The notes: generated from the letters alone by a model not told the origin. A stretch of DNA of 64,000 nt from Megalonaias nervosa (GCA_016617855.1 JAECUM010031512.1:1-64000); one strand, 5' to 3'; shown: positions 1 to 11,500, counted from the first letter of the stretch. Made by a program: numbers and translations.

Positions 1-227
1 AACAAGACAAAAGATATATAGGTAAATAATATCTTCTTCTAGTATTTGGTGGGAAATTATATTTTGGATGATACTGCTTTGTAAATATGTCTCTGGTTTT
101 GATAGGAAATTAAAAGACTTTGAGTTGAACTAAAACCCAGAAGCACTTGGAATTACCAAAGCTTCAGCTTCAGAAAGAAATGATGGAATTGCAAATTCAG
201 AAAGAAGAAAAGGATAGGGAAATGCAA

Positions 228-231
<4 letters not shown>

Positions 232-283
<52 letters not shown>
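232..283. repeat. (GA)n microsatellite
   Basis: Pure GA run lying in the gag relic, read as alternating Arg-Glu in the gag frame. Confidence 0.97.
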
Positions 284-286
<3 letters not shown>

Positions 287-429
287 AATATAAAGACAGA
301 GTTGAATACAAAGACTGAGAAAAAGAATAAAAATAGAATTTCAAATTTACAAAGGGGCCAAAGGAAATAGAGATACAGTTGCAGAGAGTGGAAAGATAGA
401 GGCAGAGAAAATAAAAGAGTGAGGAAAAC

Positions 430-432
<3 letters not shown>

Positions 433-489
<57 letters not shown>
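433..489. repeat. (GA)n microsatellite
   Basis: Second pure GA run in the same gag relic. The long Ser-Leu ORFs opposite both runs are artefacts of the repeat. Confidence 0.97.
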
Positions 490-494
<5 letters not shown>

Positions 495-999
495 TATATA
501 TATTTTTTTTAAGAAAGCAATGGGCAGGCAGATCACACACAGACACACACCTTTTACAGAAAAGTTCAGGTTTTTCTGCTGCTAAAAAGTTTAAGTTAGT
601 AAGTCCCTTCTAAAGAAAAAGAAGTTGATAAATGCTGTCATCATCTTGAGATAAAATTGTTGAACACTTTAAATGGCCAATGCAGCATAGGATCATGTTT
701 TTACAAAGTGTACTTATTGGCAAAGCTTATGAAGTCTACACATCAATGTTGGTACAACATATTGCTGATTATGATGTGTTTCAGGAATGTATCTTGAAGG
801 TGTTAGTGTTGGTACCTGAGGCATATCGACAAAAGTTTGGGAATTTTAGAAAAATATAAATGGACAAACCAATGTTGACTTTGCAAGGGGAAAAGAACAA
901 CTATTTGATAAGTAGTGTGAATCCCAAAAGGTTGATCAAGATTACGATAACGTCAGATAGCTCATATTAGTTGACGAGTTCAAAAATTGCATTATTAGG

Positions 1000-1110
1000 A
1001 CTCTAGGGTTATAAACTAAGTAACAAAAAAAGAGAGAAAGCAGCAATTTGGTTTGTTAAATTCAACAGATACTTAGGTTTTATGAAACAGGAGTCTGAGG
1101 ATTTTCAAAA
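1000..1110. repeat. LTR-like fragment
   Basis: The stretch aactaagtaacaaaaaaag followed by gtttgttaaattcaaca resembles the first 100 bp of the LTR-like copies at 15827, 18662 and 47990. It is short and decayed. Confidence 0.4.
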
Positions 1111-1479
1111 TGTTATATCGCTGAAACATTTCGTATGCAAGTTTGGAAAAATTAGTTTAAAGACAATAAAATGTACATATAATATCACGGTGTATAACGA
1201 ATGAGGAAGAATCCTTGTCATTATTTATGGTAAGACTAGAATGATTAGATTTTATAATTATTAGACAATTGTTTTGTAGTAACAAAGATAAAAATGTCAC
1301 ATTTGTCTATCACATCTTGCACCAGATGCACTAGAAGATTTTTTTTCCCAGGAAGCCCATCTTTGTTATGGACATTCTTAATGGGTGTGGATTACTGGAA
1401 TTAGGGGATAAACAATAGGTAGATAGAAATTTAAATATGTCAACGAAGGTCACGCAGACTTTTCAGGATAGTTTTGATT

Positions 1480-1630
1480 AATTATTGATAAGCCTGTAAG
1501 TCTCTGTCCATTCTGTGACAAACAAGAACCTGCAGATGAGTTTCACTATATTTTTAATTGGACTTATTTCAAAAGGGAAATAAATACATTTTTACAGATG
1601 CATCTCCTCAATATACTACACTCTGTTAAT
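1480..1630 (+). pseudogene. LINE reverse transcriptase C-terminal fragment
   Basis: One frame reads SLCPFCDKQEPADEFHYIF followed by NWTYFKREI. This is the CPxC...E.HxxxxC-like tail downstream of the RT domain in many non-LTR retrotransposons. The expected last Cys is replaced by Trp. No RT core is seen upstream, so this is a 5'-truncated, decayed copy. Confidence 0.5.
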
Positions 1631-2184
1631 TCTGAAATCTCCGTGAGCAATACATATAATCATGTATTACCGTATGCACTAATTTATAAGTCGAGTCAAA
1701 CTGCAACAAAGATCCTGATCAGCAATAGCATGATGAGCCTTCAGATCAGAGTCTGTCTTATTTGTTTTACTGACTACTACTAACAAACTGTTAAGGTCCT
1801 GATCTGCCGGCGCATTATGTGACGGCAGATCTGGGTCTGTGCAGTTTGCCGTTGGACTCATCTTATAAGCTAGTATATACGGTAATTGGATTAGAAAAAT
1901 TCTGTAAATTTGTATTTTCAAATTTCAAACGTTGGGGTTATATTCCACTACTCTAGTCACACTGTACAGAGTTTATTGTTTACATTTTATGTATTTTTTC
2001 ATGTCCCTTATGAGGCGAAAAAAGCATTAAATGTCTTAAATGGTTGTCATTTGTGATTTCTGCCCATTTTCCTATAAACGATTGAAATTACAGAACATAG
2101 TTTTGTGGGGTCGAACAGAATTTAGTGCGAAACGACTCAGGGCGAACGGGAATCAGTGCGAAACAACTCTGATGTCCACACATA

Positions 2185-2375
2185 AGTAGTAATAGTAAAT
2201 GAGTTTCCTATCTAAGAGACCCCCTTCCCCCTCCAAAACGCTTCTATGTTAACATTTTATCAGCTCAAAATAATGACTTTCACATGATAAGGCTTCTAGC
2301 ATATTTCTGAGAAAATACGTTTTGTCGGGGTAAGGGGGTCTTTTAGATAGAAACAGCTCATTTACTATTACTACT
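2185..2375. repeat. Left terminal inverted repeat of Element 1 (itself palindromic)
   Basis: This 191-bp segment is about 85-90% identical, by eye, to the reverse complement of 15343-15534. Its own ends are also inverted copies of each other: AGTAGTAATAG at the start, CTATTACTACT at the end, with C-rich and G-rich tracts (gacccccttcccc and ggggtaagggggtc) inside. A 191-base strand could therefore fold into one long hairpin. It could be a true element terminus or one of two MITEs. Confidence 0.75.
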
Positions 2376-2444
2376 GTTGTAACGATTCAAAATATAATAT
2401 TACATTTTTTATTTATACAAAACATATATTGACAGGACAATACC

Positions 2445-2584
2445 CCCATGTGAAGCCCTAGATTGCCAAACGACATTCTAGCAGGTCCAGAGGGTAATTT
2501 GAACAGGCACAAGCCCCATGTGAACCCCTAGATTGCCAAAAGACATTCTAGCAGGTACAGAGGGCTATCTGGACAATGGACAAC
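2445..2584. repeat. 70-bp direct tandem duplication
   Basis: Two consecutive copies share ccccatgtga, ccctagattgccaaa and gacattctagcaggt. They differ at about ten positions. Confidence 0.9.
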
Positions 2585-2990
2585 ACATACACAAACGGGG
2601 TCCTTCTCTACGTTCAACAGATTTCTGCACACTCCCCCCCCATAATCAACCCCGGGGAGTGCAAAAGTGCACCTACCAAGTGGTGACATGGTAGGAGAGT
2701 GTGCTTTTCTCTGTTGAAGTTTGAGGAATTTGGGATGGGACCCCAAAACTAGATAAGGGTTGTATTGTATATAAGCTGACCAATACTTGGAAATCTAAAA
2801 GTAGCTTACACAGTAGGCGTGGCTTATTCATTGTTGTATTTTTCTTTTTATCTTGATTATTATCTCTGAAAAAATCTAAAAGAAGCAAGAAACTTGACAA
2901 AATCATAAAGACAAAGATAATGTTTCTTAAAAACAAAAAATATTATTATCAGTAAATAAAATTATAATTATTTATAAACAGAATTATTAT

Positions 2991-3102
2991 AAAATGCAAG
3001 GGAGACAAACAGAGTTATCTCCCTTCAAAATGCAAGGGAGACAACATATCAGATTTATCTCCCTTCAAAATACAAGGAAGACAGACTGAGTTATCTCCCT
3101 TT
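2991..3102. repeat. Three tandem palindromic units (AAGGGAGA...TTATCTCCCTT)
   Basis: Three 36-40-bp copies each begin aaaatrcaaggRagaca and end ttatctccctt, so each can form a hairpin. The agggagataa core is common in molluscan DNA (established knowledge, used here only as weak taxonomic evidence). Confidence 0.85.
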
Positions 3103-3123
3103 AAAGAACTTCCTCACCTATTA

Positions 3124-3555
3124 TTAATTTATCGACAGCATATATGAGGAATAATTCATTGTCGTGTTTATACAAATAAAATTAATTTTTCTGCTTACTT
3201 TTCGACGACATTCAAATAACTCTTTCATTGCTATCCTGGTGATAATACACTTAACACCTTTTGCAAAAACCTTCGACCGGTTCTGGTCAATATTTATTTT
3301 TGTGTATTTTTCTTGACTGATCGGATCATGAAGATTATCATATTTCAGCATAAGTTCATCTCTCAACTTTTCAAGATAATCAAAATATTTGCTGTTATCT
3401 GATTTGATAAGCAAGAGTTTTATTCTATCAAATTTACTAAAACAAATACCTGAAATTTCATCATTAAATTCAACTGATAATTCCTGGCCATTAACCATTA
3501 TTTTTTTTTTAATTTTGCTACTAACTCCATCGGCTAATGTTAAATTTTCGAACAT
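3124..3555 (-). CDS. Hypothetical protein downstream of PolB (Element 1)
   Basis: Intact 143-codon ORF starting just after the PolB stop on the same strand (about 4 bp apart), so it probably belongs to the same transcription block. It is rich in Lys, Ile and Asp, has no signal peptide or membrane segment, and has a basic Cys-containing C-terminal part (ECRRKVSRK). I do not recognise the family. It is one of few unbroken ORFs in Element 1. Confidence 0.5.
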   Translation of the reverse strand: MFENLTLADGVSSKIKKKIMVNGQELSVEFNDEISGICFSKFDRIKLLLIKSDNSKYFDYLEKLRDELMLKYDNLHDPISQEKYTKINIDQNRSKVFAKGVKCIITRIAMKELFECRRKVSRKINFICINTTMNYSSYMLSIN

Positions 3556-3558
3556 TAT

Positions 3559-6500
3559 TTATAAAGTTAGACAAAAATAATTAATTGCGTAGTGTCCATT
3601 AGATAACGTATTAATTTCGTCCTCGCAATATCTCTTATCATCAAAATTACTTAGTCCACGTTTTATAATTGTATCTATTTTAAGTTTGTGATGATTTGTT
3701 CTGATAACATTTGTTTTAATAAAATTAGTGCAGGTGTTTAGCGCTGCTTTAAAATCATCAAATTTCATACACTTTTTTACATATCCGCGAGGAATACCTT
3801 TTGCTTTTTTTGTCAGTTTATAATCATCTAAAATTACGGCGTACATTTTATTTCTGATTCCAACAGATTCCCTCACTGGCGCAAACATAAATTCATCTTT
3901 CATCTTGCCGATGACTTTTTTATTTGCATCATCATGAAATCCACTACTTTTTGGATAATCCGATAAATCAAATAAATTTTTATTGTTATAATATTTTGAT
4001 AAACATCCTCACATTTTATGTTATAAACAAGTGAATCCGTGTCAGTAAATAGCAACTCCGAATCTGGCCACTGCTTCTTGGTAAAATTGTAGTGAAAGTC
4101 GTACATTAGCCATTTTGATATATCAAGTACAGCTGCACCAACTTGAATCGGTTTATTTAACTTTAAATTTGTCTTTCGTCGCAGTATTGCAACAAGAATT
4201 TCATTAAATATTTTCATACTGACAACGCCGTCATCGTTGACTAATTTATTTCTGCGATTTGCATCATTTACAATTTCAATATCGACTCGCTTTCTGATAT
4301 TTTCCATCGTCTTACCGAACACGGAATTGTTCATCAACTTGAAAAAGTTTTTCTCAAAGTCGGTCTTAGCAATAGCACGACGTTTGGTATTTAAATCAAT
4401 ATAATCTGCCATCCACCGTGATTGATTAAATTTTAACACGCGATGCACTTTTCTCATAATTAGTCCAGCATCTACTGCTTGTTTCAAATTTTTGCAATGT
4501 ATCAAGTAATTTCTTTTATTTAACAAATTTGGAAATAGCTTATTAATGCTCGAATTTTTTGCTGTTGTCATTGCCTGTTGTTCAGGCGATAATAAACTAT
4601 AATCGATCATCATTGACTCTGCACAAAACGGATAGTTGTTATATAGATCATGTAACAAATTAGGATAATCGAGAACAACTTTAACAAAATAACTGACATT
4701 TTCTGGTAAATCTTTTTCAGTTTCCTTAAGAAATTGATCTGGAGTTATCAAATGAAATCCACTGCACGGCATTGGCTCTGACATAGCGTATCGTACAAAT
4801 TATTAACGCCAAGATAAACAATATAATTTGACGGTAAATTCTCATCGTAATTTTTAAGTATTTATTATTAGCTACCGCATATTTTTTTTTGTTATAACGC
4901 TAATTCCACCGCGAATTCCTTTTTCAATAAAATTAAACATATTGACATCAGTTCAGAGATCCAATTCTATCCTGCTTGTTTTTAACAGAGCATCCCATGA
5001 CAATCCTGGCGCAAAATAATACCAACATGGGTCTAATCCATAATTTTCATGACTAACTTTACGAAAACTCTCGAAAACATCCGCTAGTAATAATACATCC
5101 ATCTGTTTTCAAATACAAATCATAATAATCACCAAGTGTCTTACAACCAAATTTATTCCAAATTTCTTGTGCATATTTGTACTCGTCATCTGTAATATTT
5201 TCATTTTTTAGCTGCGAGTAAAATTTATTTTTGTTAGGAAGAGAAGTTTCATCAAATCTGCTCCAGTCATCGAGATACTCATACGAAAAGACACCTTTGT
5301 TTGTCAGAGAGACGTAGTCTCCACCAAAGCAACTTTTAAAATTATTGAAACTTCTACGACCTTTAACAAGCTCATCTAATGGTACTGCCATAAATTGCAG
5401 ACTGTCGATGAAACGTAATTAGCCAAGCGTAAATGACATATACTTTTCAAACTTGTTTGGAATACATTTTATTATATTGTTCAATTTTAGTTTAGATTTA
5501 ATTTCCTCGTCGCCAAATGCTTCGACAATGATATGACTATCATAACCACGAAAATTATGTAAAACGACAGGAATAAAATATGGCGCATGAAATTTCAAAT
5601 TACAATTATTATATGCTGCTCCGCGATATTGACCGGTTAGATGACAGTGATCACGCACTTTATCGTTATCTAGAGGCTTCTCGCAGATATGACAATTAAC
5701 TGCCTCATCAAAATCAAGTTGTTGTTTGGATGTTGTTTTTATTGGAGCTGTTCTGGATAATCTGTTGAAAATTTTATTAACATCGTCTATTAAATTTTTT
5801 AGTAACCACACCGCAGGATTTTTACCTCTGTACAATTTCATTGGACTTGAAAATTTATCGTTAGCGCAATAAACTACTTTATAAGCTGTACCACAGGAAA
5901 CATGCTGTTGTAATTTTCTGGTGCTTGATTTATTTGGATCATTTTCTGCGCCTGCCACAGGAACAAGTAGACACTCGAGATCAGCATAAATAACAAACGG
6001 AATATTTAATTTATGATTATAATTTTTAAATTTTAATATTTTTCTTTTTCTCCTGGCACTGTTATTCTTTGAACATTAACACAGTATTTAAGATGCTCTT
6101 GCAGTTCTTCATCTTTAGAAAAACCTTGTAAACAACGGTAGCAAAAATATTTCTTATTTTATTTTTATTATATTATCTGCCAACTAGGCCGTTAAAGTTT
6201 TTATCCAAACGTAATGATTCCTATAAAACAGCAAGTTTATTGTCGATTACGAACCTTTTTCTGAAATATACCTTGGATAAAAATTTTCACGCTCGTCAAG
6301 ACCAAATATATTAACTGAAATATTATTTTGCTTTTCAAACTTTGGTATTTGATTTTCTGCAGCTGGAAAGTCAATGCTATTAAAATTTTATTTTGATACG
6401 TGACTAATATACTTGTCAACGCGATCAGCATTTTTTTTTCTGCTGGAAACATCGCAGAAAGAATAGCCCACTGGAATCATCTGTTATCAAAGTTCTTTAT

Positions 6501-7039
6501 GTTTATGCAACATTTTCTGTTTTTAATTTTTGGAGGGAGATCAACGTGAGAACTACCGCGAAGTGCGTTATATTTCAATGTGTGAAATAAAACTTCTCTT
6601 ATCATTTCAAATTTCCAACATGATCCTGATACAGTAAATTCCTCCAATTTTTTAAATTTATTTTCTGATGTATTTCATCGGCGGCTAATGAAATATTTAT
6701 TCCAGCTAATATTTTTCGTGATTTAGCTGTTAAATATGGTTCGGTAATCTCGTTGGTGAAATCTACATTTTCAAAGATTATATCAAGTATATGTTTTTGA
6801 AGTGCATGTAACTTTGATAAAATAACATGATACTGCACTATTAGCTTGATATTTCTATGCACTGCAAGTTCTCGCGTTACACTCGGATGCAAAAGGTGAA
6901 ACAAATTTGTAGAGTTACAATTTACTAAAACATTTTGATTATCTAACCGATAGCTGTTTTCAAATCCTGCAAAAGCAGTGGCTATTTTCACAGATTCTCC
7001 TATAAGGCTCTTTTTGGCTATATCTCTCAATTTCAGCAT
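3559..7039 (-). pseudogene. polB: Protein-primed DNA polymerase B with EndoVII-like and zinc-finger modules
   Basis: Fragments in order cover a full viral/transposon family-B polymerase of about 1,150 codons. An N-terminal region (from 7039) is followed by a C2H2-like finger (FCYRC...HLKYC) near 6.1 kb. Next is an endonuclease-VII-like zinc module (CHICEKPL...HCHLTGQYRG) near 5.65 kb, then the exonuclease motif HNFRGYDSH near 5.56 kb. Polymerase motif B-like KLMNNSVFGKTMEN lies near 4.33 kb, motif C TDTDS near 4.04 kb, and a C-terminal part ends in GHYAIN at 3.57 kb. Motif A reads YLGVNNLYD at about 4.8 kb: a Gly stands where the family has the catalytic Asp. At least six frameshifts or stops break the frame (near 6600, 6450-6200, 5400, 5060, 4790 and 3900). 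It would replicate the linear element from terminal-protein-primed ends, but it is dead here. Confidence 0.9.
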
Positions 7040-7151
7040 TTTATATAATGTAATATTATATCTCCTATTGATTATTCGATCAATATCTTACCGCACTACG
7101 CACGCGCGCTAGTTGAACAATCAATTAGAGATATAAATTGCTTATAGTACA

Positions 7152-7949
7152 ATGACACAAAATCTGACAAGCGCAAGAGAGCAAGAATACTATCATGTTC
7201 ACTCTAAGTACAACTCGTACGCGGGAAATATGTTAGGGTCGGTGATGTATATCAAATGCAGACAACTGTTTGGTAAAGCAACACCGGCTGGTTATAAGAT
7301 CAGCGTAAAAGGTGATAATGCCGAGCGAGTTGAAATCTTTAGGAAAGATTTTATTTACACTTTGTTTTGCGGAGACATACCAGCTGAACAGCGAGGATAT
7401 CATGTCAACGGCGATGTTACTGATGATAACATTGAAAACTCGTCTTTACAAAGCGAATTTCAACCTCATCCCGTATTTGATTTTTACGAGGCGAATGTTA
7501 AAGGAATTATTCGAAATATCCAAACAAAACAAAGTTGTTGGTTTTATGAACAACAGCGATTATCTTAGAATAACCGTTAGAGGAATACAAACAGATCAAG
7601 TTGGTTGTTATAGCCACATATTTGTTTACGAAACTGTTAACGGACCTATACCTAACGGTTTAGTAATAAACCACGTCAACGGAATTAAAACAGACAATCG
7701 TTTAATAAATCTCGAACTTGTCACTCAACAAGAAAATAACAACGAGGACGATGTGGTGCTATTAATTTTAGATGCCCGGCTAAACCTATTGTTTCATTTA
7801 ATCTTGAAACAGATGAGGAACTAAAATTTCCTTTGATGACAGCTGCTGGTAGATATTTTAAAATACATTCGGCAACAGTTAAATTTGTCGCAGATGGAAT
7901 AACAAGATCAGAATCATCTTCAAATATGACAATTAATTATATTTTCTAA
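7152..7949 (+). pseudogene. HNH endonuclease with NUMOD-like DNA-binding tail
   Basis: The gene diverges from PolB. The first ORF (7152-7568) carries YHVNGDVTDDNIENS; after a frameshift near 7540 the HNH core reads NHVNGIKTDNRLINLELV, the usual HNH_3-type pattern. A second shift near 7760 leads to PIVSFNLETDEELKFPL and AAGRYFKIHSATVK, resembling the modular NUMOD1 helix-turn-helix repeats of homing nucleases. Such nucleases occur as selfish genes in phages and large DNA viruses. It may cut DNA and spread within related elements. Two frameshifts make it inactive. Confidence 0.7.
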
Positions 7950-8200
7950 CTCAGATTTGGTAAGACAATTATGAGCAAACATTAAAACATCATCTTTGTT
8001 AAATTTTAATGTAATAAATGTTGTGTCATTAAGTTTATTTTTTCTGCCGCTGTTAGCAGAATCTTATTAGAATCACCTTGCATAATAATAACGTCAACAG
8101 AATAATAACTATACCCCGACAAACATTTTCGCACTGCTTCGGATAATTCTCCATAATTTAATATATTAACTTTCTGATGATATTTTATCTCGTTAGTCAT
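7920..8200 (-). pseudogene. Small hypothetical protein, frameshifted
   Basis: It starts at 8200 with MTNEIKYHQKVNILNYGE and reads about 60 codons. A frame change near 8010 then lets it continue (FITLKFNKDDVLMFAHNC) to a stop at 7920, overlapping the convergent HNH gene by 30 bp. Unknown family and no clear domain. The frameshift is inferred from continuity of coding character only. Confidence 0.35.
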
Positions 8201-8236
8201 CTCATTATTATAAATTAGACAAAAATATATTATAAT

Positions 8237-8434
8237 ATGGACTTGATGAAACGGCTTGCTGATATAATCGCGGACGATAATTTTTCAGCAGGAGATGCTA
8301 CAGTCGCAGGTAAACACGACTCGGTTGATTACACAGAGGATAACATTCTACTTAAAAACGACGACGAAGAAAACGAGGTTGTAGGTGTAGTTGATAAAAA
8401 CAATTACAACAGACCACTGGCAGATATAATGTAA
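8237..8434 (+). CDS. Small acidic hypothetical protein
   Basis: A 65-codon ORF starting with an ATG just after the divergent start at 8200. It is strongly acidic (DDEENE, many Asp), ends RPLADIM, and has no membrane segment. The repeated LADI motif at both ends is curious. Unknown function; it could be a small structural or regulatory peptide of Element 1. Confidence 0.35.
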   Translation: MDLMKRLADIIADDNFSAGDATVAGKHDSVDYTEDNILLKNDDEENEVVGVVDKNNYNRPLADIM

Positions 8435-8689
8435 AATATCATATCACAAAGAAAATTTTGAAATTTAATTTTTCAGTAGATGAAAATCAGTCGTTTTGGC
8501 GGCTGATAAAACCCTTTTTAAACATTAGAATTAAAGACCGACAGAAAAATATAAAATTCGATTTTATATTTGTCAAGATATTTAACCTAATGACGATTTC
8601 TAAAGATCGCAGACAGTATCTGATATCGTTATGTAAACCAATAAAATGTAAATCTGTCAAACGTAAGTAAGAGGAAATGTATAACAATA
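8435..8689. other. Gap between small acidic gene and integrase
   Basis: Short opposing ORFs exist here, but neither shows a motif or neighbour-like codon pattern. No gene is called. Confidence 0.4.
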
Positions 8690-10040
8690 TTATTTCATAA
8701 TTTGTTTGGTTGGAACCCAGCTGTGAAATTTATCGTTGTATCCTCTCCATTTAACTAAAGTTTTATTACCTTTTTCCTGATAACTTTTTCAATAACAAAG
8801 ATATCTTGCTCAGTTTTTTGTAGTTCCTGCTCGTAAAAGCTACCAGTTATAGGCTCACCTGCTAGATCCTTTAGCTCATATGCTACAGGTATTGTCAGTA
8901 AAACATTATCAACAACAAATACTTCCTCAGTCCAGTTTGGAGTAAATCCTTTTTCAAATTTTTTTCGTCAGAGAAATTCTAACTTTATCACCAACTTTAA
9001 ATTTATGTCTGCGGTTCATGTTTTCATTTGCAAGAATCGGATTTTGAATTACATCATTTGGTGACATTTTTATTGATCTATGCTTCGTGTTATTGTATTT
9101 GTCAACAATCTGCTGTAGATCGTCATTATACCTCTCGTATTTTTAGCTGTCAAATTTTTATGTATCAGCTTGTTTAGTGTATGCTTAAATCTTTCAACGA
9201 TAACGCTTTTTCCCTCATTTCCTGTAACATATTTTTTATGTTATTTTGTTTCAAAAATTGCTCAAAATTTTTATTAAAAAACTCCGCTCCGTGATCAGTC
9301 CAAATTTTATTTGGTTTTCTTTCTGTACTTGTTATTATCCGTTTTAACGCATCAGTCATCGATGTTCCAGTTTTGTCCGAAACGGGTATACCAAACGCGT
9401 ATTTACTAAAAACGGCAATAACGTTAAACAAGTATTTCTTATTATCGTTGAACTAAGCAAGATTTGAGATATCTACCAAATCTATCGCCCAGATATGATC
9501 AACGGCATTTGCGACAACCTTGCGTCAAGGAAATTTTTTTTTAGGTTTATGTAATTCAGCTGCCAGATCATCATACAATTCTTTTCCAAGACCTAACTTA
9601 TATTTTGTTCCAATTAATCCCTGCACTAACCTTCTATCAAATCGTTCTCTCATATTTACAGGTTTCATATCATGTAGTTCATCTAACGTTACCTTATCAC
9701 AGTCTGATTTTGAGCTCTCTGCACGAGCATTATCAGTACGCTCCATATCACGATAACAAATATCATGACGCATTGCTATTGCATCAACTTGATTATAAGG
9801 CTCTTGTCTTGGTAATGGATTATCGTTTTCGTCCAACTGTTTGTCTAGTGGATTGTACGGCCCGGTATATTTGTAGCCAGGCAATGTCCATCCTCCTTTT
9901 GGTTTCGGTAATTTTCCAATAAATTTGTGGATGTCAATACCGCAGCCAATTACCTCACGGCGATTGCATGATTGACAGTGCGTAACAATTTTATCTTGTT
10001 CGATACAAAGATCTTTCGCACAATCACAATTACATTTCAT
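8690..10040 (-). pseudogene. int: Phospholipase A2-integrase fusion (Element 1)
   Basis: The intact N-terminal 171 codons have a Cys-rich start (C3, C5, C7, C12, C22, C25). A parvovirus-type PLA2 core follows: the glycine/proline calcium loop at residues 54-66 (PGYKYTGPYNPLD) and the catalytic His-Asp in MRHDICYRD (92-93). The frame then runs into the start of a Polinton integrase (GLGKELYDDLAAELHKPKKKFP). After frameshifts, the rve core shows Asp in WAIDLVDI, Asp in IWTDHGAEF and a Glu in VERFKHTLN, then a C-terminal SH3/chromo-like part ending WVPTKQIMK. The integrase would insert the element. PLA2 in parvoviruses breaches endosomal membranes, so a role in virion entry is inferred. At least four frameshifts lie after codon 171. 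Confidence 0.85.
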
Positions 10041-10211
10041 TTTATTTTAATTTTTAATCGTCGTCAAAATATTTGTCAGCAAACAAATATTATTATAAAT
10101 ATGAAAATAAGTTATAAATTTTGACAAAATTGTTGTTGTTTTTTTTACTAACTTTTGGTTAAAAATTCTTTTTTCTTTAGGGAAGATAGTTAAAAATCAA
10201 AGAAAACCAAT

Positions 10212-10462
10212 CCGATTTCTTATTTTTTGAGGGTCAAACCTCAAGCATTTTTGTACTTGATTTTTAAGATTTTTTGATAAATTTCGCAATCTCTTGCTAA
10301 AAAAAAAATCATCAATATCGACAAAAAAAAAAAAAAAAACCAGACAAAAAAATCAGCTAAAAATAAGAAATTTTGACTAAAGTTTTTCATTTTTATCAGA
10401 AAATCTAAAAAAATTAAATATAAAATCCCTCGAGGTTTGACCCTTAAAAAATAAGAAATCGG
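10212..10462. repeat. MITE-like palindromic insertion
   Basis: About 35-bp terminal inverted repeats (ccgatttcttattttttgag and its complement at 10428-10462) flank an A/T-rich core with poly-A. It sits between the integrase and the zinc-ribbon gene of Element 1, so it probably inserted after the element. A target duplication is not clear. Confidence 0.75.
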
Positions 10463-10486
10463 ACCAAAAATATTTACCTTTGTCAA

Positions 10487-10660
10487 TTAATCATCTACTA
10501 AAATAACTGCAGCTTCAGTTGTCGGTTTCAGAAACATTCTTTTCTTTCTACCACAAACAGCGCAAGTGCTTTTTAACATCGTTCAATTATTTTTTGTTTT
10601 TTCCGTTGTCTCATCCTTTTTTTCTGTTTTCGTTTTACATTTGAGATAGTATGTTGACAT
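10487..10660 (-). pseudogene. DUF5679-like zinc-ribbon peptide
   Basis: A 57-codon frame starting MSTYYLKCKTKTEKKD and containing CAVCGRKKRMFL. Paired Cys (YLKC...CAVCG) and the short basic spacing match the small zinc-ribbon peptides found in Polintons and some nucleocytoplasmic viruses. One in-frame TGA interrupts the middle. Function unknown. It lies directly upstream of the integrase in the minus-strand cluster. Confidence 0.6.
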
Positions 10661-10676
10661 TTTTATACTTGCAAGT

Positions 10677-11100
10677 TTAGATAAAATTAACTGCAATCTC
10701 ATCATTTGCGTGAGAAGGTTGCTTATCAAATTGTAAAATAAACTTTAAAAAATCAGAATATCTGGAGTTTTCACTCCGGGACATCTGTCCGATAAACATA
10801 ATGCAATAATAACCACAAGCGGATGTAGTTGATTAGACGAGTAATTTATATTTTAAATTTTTTTAAAATATATTTTTTTTATAAGATCGCTCGGAGGAAG
10901 TCCGAACTAATCAAAATAATTATTATCGTAGACAGCAACCCAGTGAGTGCCAGATCCATCTTTGAAGTTTTGTATATTTACAATACACGAATCACCCTAG
11001 CTTGTTTTCTGTAAAATCTTATCTTTCCTTGAAGAGACATTACTTCTACGGTAGCTTCAGTTGCTCTTTTTTGTTCCTCAGCTAATTCCTTAATTTGTTA
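10677..11100 (-). pseudogene. pro: Adenovirus-type cysteine protease (Element 1)
   Basis: Catalytic blocks are visible in one frame: GTHWVAVYDNNYFD with the active His and acidic residue, FGLPPSDL, then STTSACGYYCIMFIGQM with the nucleophile Cys. This is the Ulp1/adenain-fold maturation protease that cleaves capsid precursors. Lesions: a TAG before GDSC, a TAG inside the D...FG block, a frameshift near 10855 and a TAA before STTSAC. Its N-terminus overlaps the tail of the upstream coiled-coil gene in another frame. Confidence 0.85.
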
Positions 11101-11500
11101 TGATACATCTTCTATCAAATTCTTTAACTCGTCCGGATTAACCGTCAGTCTCGCTATTTCTTGCTGAAGTGCAAGAGGGTTATTTATTAATCTCTCAAAT
11201 TCAGTTTGTCGTGCAACAGGATTAGCAATGTTTCACACAAGTTCCTCTGCAATTTTTTTAGTTTCCTCTTTTGATATTTCTCCAAGGAAACCTAACAAAC
11301 CTTTTTCTTGTACTTTTTTTTAGTTCTTCTGGAGATAACGCAGATATTTCTGGTTGTTTGCCAAGTACTGCTTCGGTAACAGCTTTAAGAAAACTAGCGG
11401 CTGTTTCTTCTGCTTGAACTGATTTCACTTTTTTCTTAAAAGCAGCTGGAGTTGTAATAAAATTTTTTAGTAATTCATTTTTTTGTTGATGCTTGTCCAT
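10978..11500 (-). pseudogene. Coiled-coil protein between ATPase and protease
   Basis: It starts MDKHQQKNELLKNFI. After a frameshift near 11310 it continues with a long helical stretch (FERLINNPLALQQEIARL, VNPDELKNLIEDV, QIKELAEEQKRATEA), ending at 10978 inside the protease gene in another frame. One or two in-frame stops occur. Position suggests a minor virion or scaffold protein, by inference. No known domain. Confidence 0.5.

Larger units (their letters stand above)
130..1010 (+). pseudogene. gypsy (Gmr1-like) gag relic
   Basis: Broken reading frames on the plus strand resemble the better-preserved minus-strand gag at 46.4-47.8 kb. First comes a charged Q/E/K-rich stretch (LQLQKEMMELQIQKEEKDRE), then two Arg-Glu runs encoded by (GA)n. 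A capsid-like block follows at about 660-860, with IADYDVFQECILK and LVPEAYRQKFGNF matching SADYDLVRECFLKGYELVPEYYRQKFRNY-type residues of the other copy. Gag would form the retrotransposon particle. Many stops and frameshifts make it a fossil, and no pol sequence follows it. Confidence 0.6.
2376..3123. other. Non-coding left arm of Element 1
   Basis: No gene seen. It holds a 70-bp tandem duplication, a C-run with a ccccggggagtgc palindrome, and three palindromic AAGGGAGA repeats next to the first gene. Confidence 0.6.

Noticed and set aside
130..548. Minus-strand Ser-Leu-rich ORFs opposite the GA runs
   Set aside because: Pure microsatellite translation; the plus strand carries a gag relic at the same place.
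8458..8670. Small ORF after the acidic gene in Element 1
   Set aside because: No motif, ATG context or neighbour similarity, and an overlapping ORF on the other strand is equally open.
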